Positions 19,575-28,778 of a DNA stretch of 64,000 bases are shown here, in pieces; positions within the stretch are counted from its first letter, which is position 1, and each line of letters begins with the position of its first letter. Under the pieces are notes generated by a model that saw nothing but the letters and a program-made list of their open reading frames with translations, did no database searches and had not been told where the DNA came from. A program made the translations under genes and the position numbers. Location of the stretch: the NCBI RefSeq assembly GCF_003290085.1, contig NZ_QMKJ01000001.1:806001-870000 (forward strand), in the 5' to 3' direction. This DNA is from Aliidiomarina sp. B3213 (lineage in GTDB: Bacteria; Pseudomonadota; Gammaproteobacteria; Enterobacterales; Alteromonadaceae).

Positions 19575-19934
19575 ATGAATTCTGTTTTAATTGCAGATGA
19601 CGACTTTATTAGCCTTGAAGTACTTAAAGCAATGCTAAGCTCTTACGAGTGCCAAATTGTAACTGCGGGCGATGGCGAGGAAGCTTTAGAAAAGGCTCAA
19701 TCATGTACCCCATCGCTAATTATCTTAGATTATGAAATGCCTAAGCTAAACGGTGCGGAAGTCTGCGAAAAGCTGCGTACGCAAGAGGCGTTTATACACA
19801 CTCCAATCATTGCGCTTACCGGCCATCAGAGTTCTAACGAGCTAAACGCATGCCGAGAAGCAGGAATGAACCATACGCTCCATAAGCCCGTTTCCCCAGA
19901 CGCTTTAGACGAAGTGATGCAACAATACCTATAA
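19575..19934 (+). CDS. Single-domain response regulator (CheY-like)
   Basis: 119 residues forming one receiver: VLIADDDF for the acidic pocket, D52 in LDYEMPKLNG as phosphoacceptor, ALTGHQ with the conserved Thr, and LHKPVSP with the conserved Lys. There is no output domain, so it signals by protein contact or phosphotransfer. No kinase gene adjoins it. Its stop is 4 nt from the stop of the convergent J-domain gene. Confidence 0.92.
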   Translation: MNSVLIADDDFISLEVLKAMLSSYECQIVTAGDGEEALEKAQSCTPSLIILDYEMPKLNGAEVCEKLRTQEAFIHTPIIALTGHQSSNELNACREAGMNHTLHKPVSPDALDEVMQQYL

Positions 19935-19938
19935 CGAC

Positions 19939-20526
19939 TTAAACGTAAAACAGCAGTGACTCATAGGCTAGTTGCACGGCTTGGGCTTCTTCTGCGCTTC
20001 CACCTTTGTCGGGATGAGTACGATGAATTGCTCGCCGATATGCATCCTTTAATTCGGACTTTTTACTTGGCAAGGCTTCCAGAGAAAGTGTCACTAATGC
20101 ATCATCTTTAGACACACTGGGCGGGCGACTCTCTTCGATAAACCCTGACCAGAATTGATTCAGTAAAGATTCCACATCGGCTTGTGTAGTTTTTTCCCAC
20201 TCATCCCAGTCGAGATAGTATTTTTCAAGTTTATCTTCGACAACTAAACCCGACTGCCCGGCGTCGTATGGCATTAACCGAATATCTAAAGCGTCAATAT
20301 TCAAATCAAGGAACTGCTCTTTCCGCCATTGTTGGCGAATTTTATATAAGCAATGGAAAACTAAGAAGTGGGTTTGAAAGAGTGAAAGCTCTCCGTGTAA
20401 AGCTTTCTTACTCAAAATTTCATAGGGCGGAGATTGTAATTTTTGAATAAGCTCAAATTCCTTTAGCGAACCCACTTGTGCCAAAAGAATAGTTTCTACA
20501 GCGGTTTGTATGGCTTCTTTATTCAT
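19939..20526 (-). CDS. DnaJ-related protein with C-terminal J domain
   Basis: 195 residues. The N-terminal two-thirds match the DNAJ-related family (helical, with LSLFQTHFLVFHCLY and LDIRLMPYDAG), and the C-terminal about 55 residues form a J domain with the DnaK-stimulating HPD tripeptide (RTHPDKGG). This inverts the usual J-domain-first order and is the known layout of this family. It is expected to be a specialised DnaK co-chaperone. The start ATG at 20526 lies just upstream of the ribosomal operon terminator. Confidence 0.9.
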   Translation of the reverse strand: MNKEAIQTAVETILLAQVGSLKEFELIQKLQSPPYEILSKKALHGELSLFQTHFLVFHCLYKIRQQWRKEQFLDLNIDALDIRLMPYDAGQSGLVVEDKLEKYYLDWDEWEKTTQADVESLLNQFWSGFIEESRPPSVSKDDALVTLSLEALPSKKSELKDAYRRAIHRTHPDKGGSAEEAQAVQLAYESLLFYV

Positions 20527-20548
20527 ATTTGCCAGTGTACAGACAAAA

Positions 20549-20574
20549 AAAATCCCGGCAAGTGCCGGGATTTT
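20549..20574 (-). terminator. Terminator of the rpsP-rimM-trmD-rplS operon
   Basis: An 11-bp perfect stem (20549-20559 with 20564-20574, core CCCGGC/GCCGGG) with a 4-nt loop. On the minus strand it is followed by a run of eight T. Confidence 0.92.
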
Positions 20575-20585
20575 CGTGTCGAGAA

Positions 20586-20945
20586 TTAACCCAACTTTTC
20601 TTTGATACGTGCAGATTTACCGCTACGCTCGCGAAGATAGTAAAGTTTCGCACGACGTACAGCACCACGACGCTTAACTTTCACGCTGTCGATTAATGGG
20701 CTGTGAGTTTGGAACGTACGCTCTACGCCTTCACCACTAGATACTTTACGAACTGTAAAAGCACTGTGTAAACCACGGTTACGCTTACGAATTACAACAC
20801 CTTCAAAGGCCTGTACACGCTCACGGTTACCTTCTTTAACTTTAACATTGACGATAATGGTGTCACCTGGAGCGAACTCCGGTACATCTTGCTTCAATTG
20901 CTCGTTTTCGAGCTCAAGAAGAATAGCTTTATTTACTTTAGCCAT
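20586..20945 (-). CDS. rplS: 50S ribosomal protein L19
   Basis: 119 residues, the standard length of bacterial L19, which sits at the 30S-50S interface. The sequence matches throughout: [67 protein letters not shown] strong GGAGGAG ribosome binding site precedes it. It is the last gene of the conserved rpsP-rimM-trmD-rplS operon and is followed by a strong terminator. Confidence 0.98.
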   Translation of the reverse strand: MAKVNKAILLELENEQLKQDVPEFAPGDTIIVNVKVKEGNRERVQAFEGVVIRKRNRGLHSAFTVRKVSSGEGVERTFQTHSPLIDSVKVKRRGAVRRAKLYYLRERSGKSARIKEKLG

Positions 20946-20975
20946 CTGTTTTCTCCTCCTAGATAAACCACCCGA

Positions 20976-21740
20976 TTAACGTTCTTCTTGGTCGACAATT
21001 TTCGCCAAAATATCTCGTTGCTCGTCAGTCAGAGCTAGGTCATTGATTAAGTCGGGTCGCCGTTCCCACGTTCTTTTTAAAGACTGTGTTAACCGCCACC
21101 TGTTAATTTCTTCATGATGTCCGCTGAGTAATACAGCAGGCACCGATTTGCCATCAAGAACTTCAGGTCTCGTGTACTGTGGGAAGTCTAACAGCCCGTT
21201 TGCAAAAGAGTCCTCTTGCGCTGAGTCGTTATGTCCCAATACACCAGGAACCTGCCTTGCCAATGCATCGATAAGAACCATCGCCGGTAACTCTCCGCCC
21301 GAAAGCACAAAATCGCCAATCGACCACTCTTCGTCGATATCGCTTTCAATAACACGCTCGTCAATTCCTTCGTAACGCCCAGCTACGAGAACCAGCGAAC
21401 GAGTTTGACTTAAACCAACAACACCCTTTTGATCTAAGCGTCGACCTTGCGGCGACAAATAAATCACTTTGGGTTTCGTACCAGAGCTCTCTTGAATAGC
21501 TTGCTTTGCGTCGGCTATCGCCGCTCTTAAAGGCTCTACCATCATGAGCATTCCAGGACCACCACCATAAGGCCGGTCGTCCACGGTACGATGCTTGTCA
21601 GTTGTGTAATCTCTAGGATTCCACGCGTCTACTGAAAGCAAACCTTCTTTAACTGCGCGTCGTGTTACGCCGTATTCCGTAATTGCACTTAGCATTTCCG
21701 GAAACAGTGTAACCACCCCAACGTGTAGTTCATTAGCCAT
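20976..21740 (-). CDS. trmD: tRNA (guanine-37-N1)-methyltransferase
   Basis: Methylates G37 next to the anticodon of tRNAs reading CNN codons, preventing +1 frameshifts. 254 residues with the deep trefoil knot of the SPOUT family: [43 protein letters not shown]. The catalytic Asp and the SAM-binding loop lie in these segments. Its ATG overlaps the rimM stop by one base (TAATG), so translation is coupled. The C-terminal helical domain (RPEVLDG... HHEEINRWR) is complete. Confidence 0.98.
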   Translation of the reverse strand: MANELHVGVVTLFPEMLSAITEYGVTRRAVKEGLLSVDAWNPRDYTTDKHRTVDDRPYGGGPGMLMMVEPLRAAIADAKQAIQESSGTKPKVIYLSPQGRRLDQKGVVGLSQTRSLVLVAGRYEGIDERVIESDIDEEWSIGDFVLSGGELPAMVLIDALARQVPGVLGHNDSAQEDSFANGLLDFPQYTRPEVLDGKSVPAVLLSGHHEEINRWRLTQSLKRTWERRPDLINDLALTDEQRDILAKIVDQEER

Positions 21741-22282
21741 TAGAAATCCGCAGGCCAGTCTACCGTTATCGTGTTCGACTCTTTGTTTACTTCAGTCACA
21801 TATTGAGACTGAATAAACGGAATCAAACGTTCACGCTTTCCGAAGGCATCGTTACTGTTTGCAGTTACCACTAAAACGTCGTTAGCAACTGTGGACAGTA
21901 AGTGATCCACAACACCCATGTCGTAACCTTTTTCATTTACAACACGCATGCCTGCAAGATCACGCCAATAAAATTCGTTCTCTTCAAGCTCCGGCAATTC
22001 ACTTGCCGGTACGGCAATCTCCATACCCGTTAACAGCGCTGCTGCGTCTCGGTCTTCAATTCCCGCTAATTTCGCAACTAAACCTTTATTATGCCAGCGC
22101 CATTGGCTGACTTCAGTTTGTTGCCATGCACCTTTACGGCCAATAAACCACGGTGCATATTCAAATATTCCTGATGCTTCGTCCGTAAACGCGTTGATTC
22201 GAAGCCAACCCTTGATCCCGTAAACAGCACCAAGCGTTCCTAAAACTACGAGATCTTCGTCCTTTACTGCGTCTGAAGTCAT
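21740..22282 (-). CDS. rimM: Ribosome maturation factor RimM
   Basis: Binds S19 during maturation of the 30S head. The N-terminal RimM domain ([23 protein letters not shown]) and the C-terminal PRC-barrel ([27 protein letters not shown]) are both present. I chose ATG 22282 (180 residues). An upstream in-frame start at 22324 would overlap rpsP by 29 nt and add an uncharacteristic Lys-rich tail. With ATG 22282 the gap to the rpsP stop is 13 nt and holds AAGG as a modest ribosome binding site. Second gene of the operon. Confidence 0.95.
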   Translation of the reverse strand: MTSDAVKDEDLVVLGTLGAVYGIKGWLRINAFTDEASGIFEYAPWFIGRKGAWQQTEVSQWRWHNKGLVAKLAGIEDRDAAALLTGMEIAVPASELPELEENEFYWRDLAGMRVVNEKGYDMGVVDHLLSTVANDVLVVTANSNDAFGKRERLIPFIQSQYVTEVNKESNTITVDWPADF

Positions 22283-22295
22283 CGAATATTTAACC

Positions 22296-22544
22296 TTAGG
22301 CTGCTGCTTTGTGTTCGCGAACAAGTTTCGCTACACGATCAGAAAGTTGGGCACCTTGGCCTAACCAATGATCAACGCGACCTAAGTCAATACGTAGTTT
22401 TTCTTCCTGGCCACGAGCCAGAGGGTTAAAGAAACCGACATTTTCGATGAAACGCCCATCACGAGCATTACGACTGTCAGTAACAACCATTTGGTAGAAT
22501 GGACGCTTTTTCGCGCCACCCCGTTGTAAACGAATGGTTACCAT
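22296..22544 (-). CDS. rpsP: 30S ribosomal protein S16
   Basis: 82 residues beginning [20 protein letters not shown], with [19 protein letters not shown], the S16 signature. ATG 22544 is preceded by TTGAGGA at proper spacing; the in-frame TTG at 22556 is that ribosome binding site itself and is rejected as start. First gene of the rpsP-rimM-trmD-rplS operon. The 136-nt gap to ffh upstream must contain the operon promoter, but I could not define clear hexamers. Confidence 0.97.
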   Translation of the reverse strand: MVTIRLQRGGAKKRPFYQMVVTDSRNARDGRFIENVGFFNPLARGQEEKLRIDLGRVDHWLGQGAQLSDRVAKLVREHKAAA

Positions 22545-22680
22545 TACCGTCCTCAATTAGTTCTGGTTTGCAATTTTTCAACTGCAAAATGAATGTTCAA
22601 AGTTAAAGTACCCCTCAACCTAGATTGAGAGGTCGCACGATTCTACGGATTTTTCGCCAAAAAGCAAGTAAAAAGGCTGA

Positions 22681-24048
22681 TTAACGGCCACCAGGAAACA
22701 TTCCAGGCGGCATTTTTCCGCCCATTTGGCGCATCATTTTAGCCATGCCGCCGCCTTTCATCTTCTTCATCATTTTTTGCATTTGCGTGAACTGCTTTAA
22801 TAAGCGGTTCACATCTTGTACTTGGACACCAGAGCCAGCAGCGATTCTGCGTTTTCTTGAGCCTTTAATAATGTCAGGATGATTTCGTTCCTGCGCGGTC
22901 ATAGAGCTAATAATGGCTTCCATGCGCAAGGTCGACTTGTCGTCTAGTTGCCCCTGCATTTTGCCCGCCATTTGTCCCATGCCTGGCAACTTATCCATTA
23001 GTCCCATCATGCCACCCATATTCCGCATTTGCGCCAGCTGCTCACGAAAGTCTTCTAAACTAAACTTCCCGCTTTTCATGACCTTTTTGGCAACTTTTTC
23101 GGCTTTTTCCTTATCGACTCTTTGTTCAACTTCCTCGATAAGACTCAGGACATCGCCCATACCCAAAATACGACCAGCGATACGGTCTGGATGGAATGGC
23201 TCTAGCGCAGTGTTTTTCTCACCAACACCAAGGAACTTAATGGGTTTACCCGTGATATGACGAATAGAAAGCGCAGCACCGCCACGTGCATCACCGTCAA
23301 TTTTAGTAAGAATGACACCAGTAAGCGGTAGAGCTTCGTTAAACGCTTTCGCTGTGTTTGCCGCGTCTTGACCTGTCATGGCGTCAACCACGAATAAAGT
23401 CTCGATCGGCGTAATGGCTTGATGAAGGTTTTTAATTTCCTCCATCATTTCTTGATCAACCGCTAATCGACCAGCGGTATCCACCAATACAACATCAAGA
23501 AACTTTTTCTTCGCGTGCGCAATTGCAGCGTTAGCAATATCTACTGGCTTTTGTTCTGTGCTTGAAGGGAAAAACTCAACTTCAACCTCTTCCGCCAATC
23601 GCTCTAGCTGCGCTATCGCTGCTGGGCGGTACACGTCGGCACTCACCACCAAAACTTTTTTCTTTTGTTTCTCTCGCAAATGACGCGCAAGCTTACCCAC
23701 ACTTGTGGTTTTACCCGCGCCTTGCAAGCCCGCCATCATGATTACGGCCGGAGGTTGAGTAGACAGGTCTAACGGTACATTTGCTTCGCCCATGGCTACT
23801 TCTAGCTCGGTGCGAACAATTTTTACAAATACTTGCCCAGGGTTAAGGTTTTTATTGACCTCTACACCCAGTGCACGCTCTTTAACCTTAGCAATAAAGT
23901 CTTTTACTACAGGAAGTGCAACATCGGCTTCTAACAGCGCCATTCGCACTTCACGTAAAGTATCTTTGATGTTGTCTTCAGTAAGACGCCCGCGCCCGCT
24001 AATATTCTTTAAAGTTTGCGAGAGACGTTCACTTAAATTCTCAAACAT
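22681..24048 (-). CDS. ffh: Signal recognition particle protein Ffh
   Basis: The GTPase subunit of SRP that targets membrane and exported proteins co-translationally with 4.5S RNA and FtsY. 455 residues with the N domain (1-85), the G domain with GLQGAGKTTSVGKLA (G1), VDTAGRL (G3), TKIDGDARGGAAL (G4/closing loop), and a Met-rich M domain from about 325 ending in KMMKKMKGGGMAKMMRQMGG. All motifs are intact. It lies next to the rpsP operon, the usual gammaproteobacterial neighbourhood, and diverges from ypjD. Confidence 0.98.
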   Translation of the reverse strand: MFENLSERLSQTLKNISGRGRLTEDNIKDTLREVRMALLEADVALPVVKDFIAKVKERALGVEVNKNLNPGQVFVKIVRTELEVAMGEANVPLDLSTQPPAVIMMAGLQGAGKTTSVGKLARHLREKQKKKVLVVSADVYRPAAIAQLERLAEEVEVEFFPSSTEQKPVDIANAAIAHAKKKFLDVVLVDTAGRLAVDQEMMEEIKNLHQAITPIETLFVVDAMTGQDAANTAKAFNEALPLTGVILTKIDGDARGGAALSIRHITGKPIKFLGVGEKNTALEPFHPDRIAGRILGMGDVLSLIEEVEQRVDKEKAEKVAKKVMKSGKFSLEDFREQLAQMRNMGGMMGLMDKLPGMGQMAGKMQGQLDDKSTLRMEAIISSMTAQERNHPDIIKGSRKRRIAAGSGVQVQDVNRLLKQFTQMQKMMKKMKGGGMAKMMRQMGGKMPPGMFPGGR

Positions 24049-24077
24049 GTTTTCTTCCTGTCGACAAAGTTTTCGGT

Positions 24078-24122
24078 ATTATACTTAAAGCATTTGGGTT
24101 TGGCGATGAAACCGCTTATAAT
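24078..24122. promoter_or_regulatory. Divergent ffh / ypjD promoter region
   Basis: For ypjD (+): TTGGGT at 24094-24099, a 17-nt spacer and a consensus TATAAT at 24117-24122. For ffh (-): a consensus TATAAT on the minus strand at 24083-24078, with only a weak -35. Confidence 0.6.
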
Positions 24123-24167
24123 CTCAAAATCTTAATGCGAATCATTCTCAAAAATCAGGATAATAAA

Positions 24168-24977
24168 ATGACTGCGCCTATTCTTTCTAGCACACTAGCC
24201 CTTCTGAGCCTGGTCGCTTACGCATTTTCTATTTATTTCCTTAACCAGCGATTAACTGCCTCTCGTACTTTGCAGCAACGCGTTACCGTTACCAGCGTCA
24301 GTGCAGTCGTACTTCACGGTTTCTTTATCGCCATCATTATTAACAGTATGGGAATGGAGTCACTCGACTTCCTGACCGCTTTTACAGCAATTGCTTGGCT
24401 ATTAGGCGTTTTTTCACTCAGTAGAGGGCAACAGCTTGCTTCGCTTATGTTGCGCCCGGCCATATTTGGCTTTGCCTTAGTCAGCGTTATTCTTGCGTTA
24501 TTGTTCGCAGGTTCATCGAGCCAAACCACCGGTAGCTTATCGGTAGGATTGGTTGTACATATCGTATTGTCTTTGTTGGCATTTAGTTTGTTATTACTAG
24601 CCACTTTATACGCGCTGCAAATCCTTCACCTGAACAAGGTATTAAAACAACGTTCTGCAAAAGCGTTAGACGAGCGCTTACCGCCGCTTATGTCTGTAGA
24701 ACAATATTTCTTTCGTCTTCTGACTGCCGGCACAATAGTGCTTTCGCTAGCTATTGTCGCAGGTTTCTTGTTTGTAGATAACTTGTTTGCCTCTGAACAG
24801 CTCCATAAAACAGTACTTTCTATCGCCGCTTGGCTGGGCTATGGCTCAATTATTGCGGTTCATTACTTCAATGGAGCACGCGGTCGTCCAGTTGTTATTT
24901 GGACGATTATTGCTTCAATTATTCTAAGTATTGCGTATTTTGGTAGCCGAATTGTTCGCGACGTGATTATCTCTTAA
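24168..24977 (+). CDS. ypjD: CcsA/HemX-like inner membrane protein YpjD
   Basis: 269 residues, almost entirely hydrophobic, with about eight transmembrane helices and conserved histidines (VVLHGFF, GLVVHIVLSLLAF, HKTVLSIAAWLGYGSIIAVHYFNGARG). It matches the cytochrome c assembly/YpjD family that lies between ffh and corB-like genes in many gammaproteobacteria. ATG 24168 has an ideal CAGGATAATAAA leader; an in-frame ATG at 24135 lacks one. The precise role (haem handling or not) is unproven for YpjD. Confidence 0.9.
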   Translation: MTAPILSSTLALLSLVAYAFSIYFLNQRLTASRTLQQRVTVTSVSAVVLHGFFIAIIINSMGMESLDFLTAFTAIAWLLGVFSLSRGQQLASLMLRPAIFGFALVSVILALLFAGSSSQTTGSLSVGLVVHIVLSLLAFSLLLLATLYALQILHLNKVLKQRSAKALDERLPPLMSVEQYFFRLLTAGTIVLSLAIVAGFLFVDNLFASEQLHKTVLSIAAWLGYGSIIAVHYFNGARGRPVVIWTIIASIILSIAYFGSRIVRDVIIS

Positions 24978-25058
24978 TCACGTTCGTTGAAAAGAGAACT
25001 TGACATCCTCGCGCGCGTCCATACATTAGTAACCTCGTATTCATAACAGGAAAATAAC

Positions 25059-26351
25059 TTGGACGAACTTCCCCTTAGTACGCTGTTTATCGCACTAGGC
25101 ATTCTGTTACTTATCTCTGGTTACTTTTCGGGCTCTGAAACTGGCATGATGTCGGTTAACAGGTATCGCCTGAGACACCTAGCACAAAGCGGCCACCGTG
25201 GCGCGAGGCGCGTTTCTTTCCTGCTCGACAGACCCGACAGGCTGATCGGTCTGATTCTTATCGGCAACAACCTAGTAAACATAGCCGCATCGGCTATCGC
25301 TACCATTATTGGTATGCGCCTTTACGGTGATTACGGTATCGCTATAGCCACCGTTGTACTGACACTTATGGTACTCATTTTTGCCGAAGTAACGCCGAAA
25401 ACAATTGCTGCATTGCATCCAGAGCGCATTGCTTTTCCTAGCTCTTGGCTGCTTAAGCCAATGCTCAAAATATTCTACCCATTAGTTGCAGCTGTTAACT
25501 TCATTACCAATGGTCTTATGCGCATGATGGGTATTAACCCACAAGCTGCAGGAAAGGACACGTTGTCCGCTGAAGAGCTTCGTACTGTAGTTCACGAAGC
25601 AGGCCAACTCATTCCGTCTCGACACCAAGAAATGTTACTTAGCATTCTCGATTTAGAAAAAGTGACCGTAGACGACATCATGATTCCGCGCAACGACATC
25701 AATGCTATTGATATCAATGCAGACTGGGGCGTAATTACGCGCCAGTTAATTAATATGCAAAACACGTTGGTCGTATTGTTCCGCGGTGAAATAGACGACG
25801 CAATCGGCTTCCTTCACGCCAGAGACATGGTTCGACTCATTACTAAATACCAAGATGAAGCCGACAAACCCTCGTTAGTAAGAGCTGCGCGTGACATTTA
25901 TTTTATTCCAGAAGGAACGCCGCTGAACGTGCAACTTGTGAAGTTCCAGCAAAATAAAGAACGCATCGGGTTAGTTGTTGACGAATATGGCGACATTCAA
26001 GGTCTAGTTACACTAGAGGATATTCTTGAAGAGATCGTGGGTGACTTCACGACAACAATCGCAGGTCAAACAACCGATAACATGACCCGTGAAGAAGACG
26101 GCAGCATGGTAGTTGAAGGAACGGCTAACCTACGAGAACTCAATAAAGAGTTGCAGTTAAACTTCCCTATCGACGGTCCAAAAACACTCAATGGCTTGTT
26201 AACAGAGCATATTGGAGACATTCCAGACAGCGTCATGTGTGTGGAAATAGCGAACCATCGCATTGAAATTATCGAAGTCACCGATAGTGTGATTAAAGAG
26301 GTTCGTATCCTGCCTAGCACTCGGAAAAAGTCCAGAAAAAAAGCGAGCTAA
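25059..26351 (+). CDS. CorB-like CNNM/CBS-domain transporter (HlyC/CorC family)
   Basis: 430 residues. The N-terminal CNNM (DUF21) membrane domain (about 1-180; LISGYFSGSETGMMSVNRYRL, IGNNLVNIAASAIATIIG, LIFAEVTPKTIAAL) carries the motifs linked to Mg2+/Na+ transport in this family. A CBS-domain pair follows (about 205-330) and then the CorC/HlyC C-terminal domain (about 345-415). The start codon is TTG at 25059, supported by CAGGAAAATAAC directly upstream and by protein alignment, as no ATG is available. Its TAA forms the entire loop of its terminator. The best E. coli counterpart is YfjD, downstream of ypjD, as here. Confidence 0.92.
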   Translation: MDELPLSTLFIALGILLLISGYFSGSETGMMSVNRYRLRHLAQSGHRGARRVSFLLDRPDRLIGLILIGNNLVNIAASAIATIIGMRLYGDYGIAIATVVLTLMVLIFAEVTPKTIAALHPERIAFPSSWLLKPMLKIFYPLVAAVNFITNGLMRMMGINPQAAGKDTLSAEELRTVVHEAGQLIPSRHQEMLLSILDLEKVTVDDIMIPRNDINAIDINADWGVITRQLINMQNTLVVLFRGEIDDAIGFLHARDMVRLITKYQDEADKPSLVRAARDIYFIPEGTPLNVQLVKFQQNKERIGLVVDEYGDIQGLVTLEDILEEIVGDFTTTIAGQTTDNMTREEDGSMVVEGTANLRELNKELQLNFPIDGPKTLNGLLTEHIGDIPDSVMCVEIANHRIEIIEVTDSVIKEVRILPSTRKKSRKKAS

Positions 26352-26363
26352 GCTCGCTTTTTT
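26337..26363 (+). terminator. Terminator with TAA stop codon as its triloop
   Basis: A12-type stem (26337-26348 with 26352-26363, core GCGAGC/GCTCGC flanked by A6/T6). The 3-nt loop is exactly the stop codon of the CorB-like gene. Being symmetric, it should also stop the convergent lipoprotein transcript. Confidence 0.9.
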
Positions 26364-26374
26364 AAATTACTTTT

Positions 26375-26998
26375 CTAACCGAAGAACAAACGCCATAACC
26401 ATCCACGGTTCAAGTCTTTCTCACAACCCGCTAACTGCTGTGCATAACGCGTAGAGCGCTCATCGACCTGACGCGCCACGCGGATTAGCCACTGCTTCTG
26501 GTTATAGCTTCTGCGCTGATAGCCACCCCAACCTTCGTGATAGTTGAGATATTGGGCATAAGCATCCCACTTCGATACGCCGTTTATTTGCTGAGACTTG
26601 CTAATGAACCACCCCATAAAGTCGATAGCGTCACCGAAGTTGTCTCTGCGCGCTCTGCGACTTCCTGTTTCACGAATATAGTCGTCCCAAGTCATGGTTT
26701 TTGCCTGAGCGTAACCATACGCGTCACTAATCCGGCCCCAAGGGATAAAGCCTAGAACATAGCGGCGAGGAGGCTGAGCTCGAGCTTGGAAGGAGCTTTC
26801 TTGATACATCATCGCCATGGGTACATGAATAGGAGCGCCCCACTCATCACGCATTCGTTTAGCGTCTTTCCACCAGTCGCGACGTTCTTCAAATATATTA
26901 CAAATATTTTCCGGCTCTCGGGGCGGAGCCGTTGTACAGCCCGCAAGAGAAGTCACTAAAATCGCCGAGGCTGTAAGCGCTAAAAATTTTTTCTGCAT
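26375..26998 (-). CDS. Lytic transglycosylase-like lipoprotein
   Basis: 207 residues with a lipoprotein signal: MQKKFLALTASAILVTSLAGC, lipobox LAGC, lipidated C21. The mature part is an SLT-like (lysozyme superfamily) domain: MAMMYQESSFQA holds the catalytic Glu, followed by YGYAQAKTMTWDDYIRETG and AQYLNYHEGWGGY, equivalent to the family's later motifs. Residue +2 is Thr, suggesting outer-membrane sorting. It probably cleaves peptidoglycan between MurNAc and GlcNAc. Monocistronic by layout. Confidence 0.9.
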   Translation of the reverse strand: MQKKFLALTASAILVTSLAGCTTAPPREPENICNIFEERRDWWKDAKRMRDEWGAPIHVPMAMMYQESSFQARAQPPRRYVLGFIPWGRISDAYGYAQAKTMTWDDYIRETGSRRARRDNFGDAIDFMGWFISKSQQINGVSKWDAYAQYLNYHEGWGGYQRRSYNQKQWLIRVARQVDERSTRYAQQLAGCEKDLNRGWLWRLFFG

Positions 26999-27083
26999 TT
27001 TTTTGAACCTTTTTCTTATCCCGCACTCATACTTACTGAAAGGTTAAGATGTAAGCCTTCATCCCCTGGAAAAGTTGTAAATC

Positions 27084-28700
27084 TTATTTAAGCGCGCCCC
27101 ATTCGGCGCGCTGTTTTTTTTCCTGAGCCCTATTAAAGTAAGCTTCCAAGAACTCAGCAAACGAACCTTCAGAGTCTTGCTCTACTTTGGCTTTTGCGCT
27201 TAAAGACTCTTCTCGCCATTGTTCAACATGTTCACTCGTATAAAACTCCAGCGAGCTAGTTTGCAACTGCTGTTTATACTGTTCAGCCCAAACCATTGCT
27301 GGATGCTCTTGATCACCTACAGAATTCTGAAGATGCGCAGACAACTTGCCAGACATAGTCTGCTCAGGGTCTTCGATAGCAACCGTTAGTTCATTGATTA
27401 CGTCGTGGTAAGGCGTGCTTTCACGAGATTCATCTAATGCTTCAGCGATAGGTTGAAACGCTTCAAAAAGGTTTTCCAAACGCTCTTGTACTGAAATGGC
27501 TCCAGCTTCGTCGGTTAGCACTAGGTGCGGCTTTCTTCCCTCAAGTACAACCTCAGTCACCAAACGTTCAGTATCTAATTGCTCTTCAATAGACAGGTCA
27601 GCACTCGGTGAAATTAAACAATGTAATAAAAACATATCAAGGAAGCGCATTTGGGTTTCAGTAATACCTACTGAGCTCCACGGGTTTACATCTAATGCTC
27701 GAACCTCAATGTACTCAACCCCACCCCGCTCTAGGGCTTGTGTTGGAGTTTCACCAGATTTCGCAACTTGTTTAGGGCGAATTGGCGAGTAGAATTCGTT
27801 TTCAATTTGTAAAATATTGCTATTGAGCTGCTTCCAGTCATCACCCGCACGAACGCCAATAGCCTCAAAAGACTTTGACGGCGTGAACACGGCTCTGCGC
27901 AAGCCCGCGACATATTCTTCCAATGAGTTGTAAGTTATACCCAACTCAGCTTGCTCTTTGTTGGTGTAGCCTAAATCGCTCATTCTTAATGAAGTGGCGT
28001 ATGGCAGTCCCGCCCAACCGCCAGGATATTTTTCTAGCTCAAGATCGCCATTTGCGTGTTTCAGGAAAGACTGGCAAAGCAAAGGAGAAGCCCCGAAGAA
28101 GTATGGAATAACCCAAGCTAACCGCTTGAAATTACGTATAAGCGCAAAATAACGGCTCGAGCGATATTCTACTGAGTCAATTTCTCCGTTCGCCTGCGAT
28201 AACGCTTTCCAAAACGAGTCTGGTACAGAAAAGTTATAATGCACGCCGGCAATCGTTTGCATCATCGCGCCGTACCGATGAGTTAAGCCCTTGCGGTATA
28301 CTTGCTTCATTTGCCCTGTGTGCGAAGAACCATACTGCGCAATGCGAATATCACTTAATTCGTTTACATAGCACGGCATACTCAATGGCCACAGCAATTC
28401 GTCACCAATTGCGTTAAACGTAATACGGTGGAGATCACGCAACTGAGCCAGTGTTTCTTGTACCGACCTTGCCACAGGTGTGATAAATTCCATAAGAGCT
28501 TCAGCATAATCTGTGGTGATATGCGGATGCGTAAGCGTGGCGCCCAACTGACTTTCTGGGTGTAACGTGGTTGCAAGACGTCCTTGAGGTGTTATGCGCA
28601 GTGCTTCGCGTTCAATACCTCTTTGTAAATGTTGCAAGCTACTACGAATTTCCGGTAGCTCCAACAAAGCGTCTGGCGCAAGTCCATAATGTAACTGCAT
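27084..28700 (-). CDS. gshA: Glutamate-cysteine ligase
   Basis: ATP-dependent ligation of L-glutamate and L-cysteine, the first step of glutathione synthesis. I start at ATG 28700 (538 residues, MQLHYGLAPDALLELPEIRSS). The frame is open to 28823, but that extension would overlap the start of the divergent kinase gene and lacks family similarity. Recognisable stretches are LQRGIEREALRI, HPHITTDYAEALMEFITP, GVHYNFSVP, YFFGASPLLC and EYIEVRALDVNPWSSVGI. The last codons form a GC-rich hairpin (27091-27112). It diverges from the hybrid kinase across a 78-nt promoter region. Confidence 0.95.
   Translation of the reverse strand: MQLHYGLAPDALLELPEIRSSLQHLQRGIEREALRITPQGRLATTLHPESQLGATLTHPHITTDYAEALMEFITPVARSVQETLAQLRDLHRITFNAIGDELLWPLSMPCYVNELSDIRIAQYGSSHTGQMKQVYRKGLTHRYGAMMQTIAGVHYNFSVPDSFWKALSQANGEIDSVEYRSSRYFALIRNFKRLAWVIPYFFGASPLLCQSFLKHANGDLELEKYPGGWAGLPYATSLRMSDLGYTNKEQAELGITYNSLEEYVAGLRRAVFTPSKSFEAIGVRAGDDWKQLNSNILQIENEFYSPIRPKQVAKSGETPTQALERGGVEYIEVRALDVNPWSSVGITETQMRFLDMFLLHCLISPSADLSIEEQLDTERLVTEVVLEGRKPHLVLTDEAGAISVQERLENLFEAFQPIAEALDESRESTPYHDVINELTVAIEDPEQTMSGKLSAHLQNSVGDQEHPAMVWAEQYKQQLQTSSLEFYTSEHVEQWREESLSAKAKVEQDSEGSFAEFLEAYFNRAQEKKQRAEWGALK
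27091..27121. terminator. Hairpin in the gshA 3' end, terminator-like on the plus strand
   Basis: AGCGCGCC (27091-27098) pairs with GGCGCGCT (27105-27112), followed on the plus strand by G then a run of T. On the minus strand the same stem overlaps the last codons of gshA, with a weaker T/A tract after it. It may serve gshA or block antisense transcription into gshA. Confidence 0.45.
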
Positions 28701-28778
28701 AACGTTCCAGTTAATGTTTGATATGATGCCGCGTAGTTTGCCACACTCTACAGAAAAATACATACAAAGGAGCTGCGA

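Noticed and set aside
22600-22640. Hairpin between rpsP and ffh as an ffh terminator
   Set aside because: The stem is interrupted and not followed by a T run on the minus strand.
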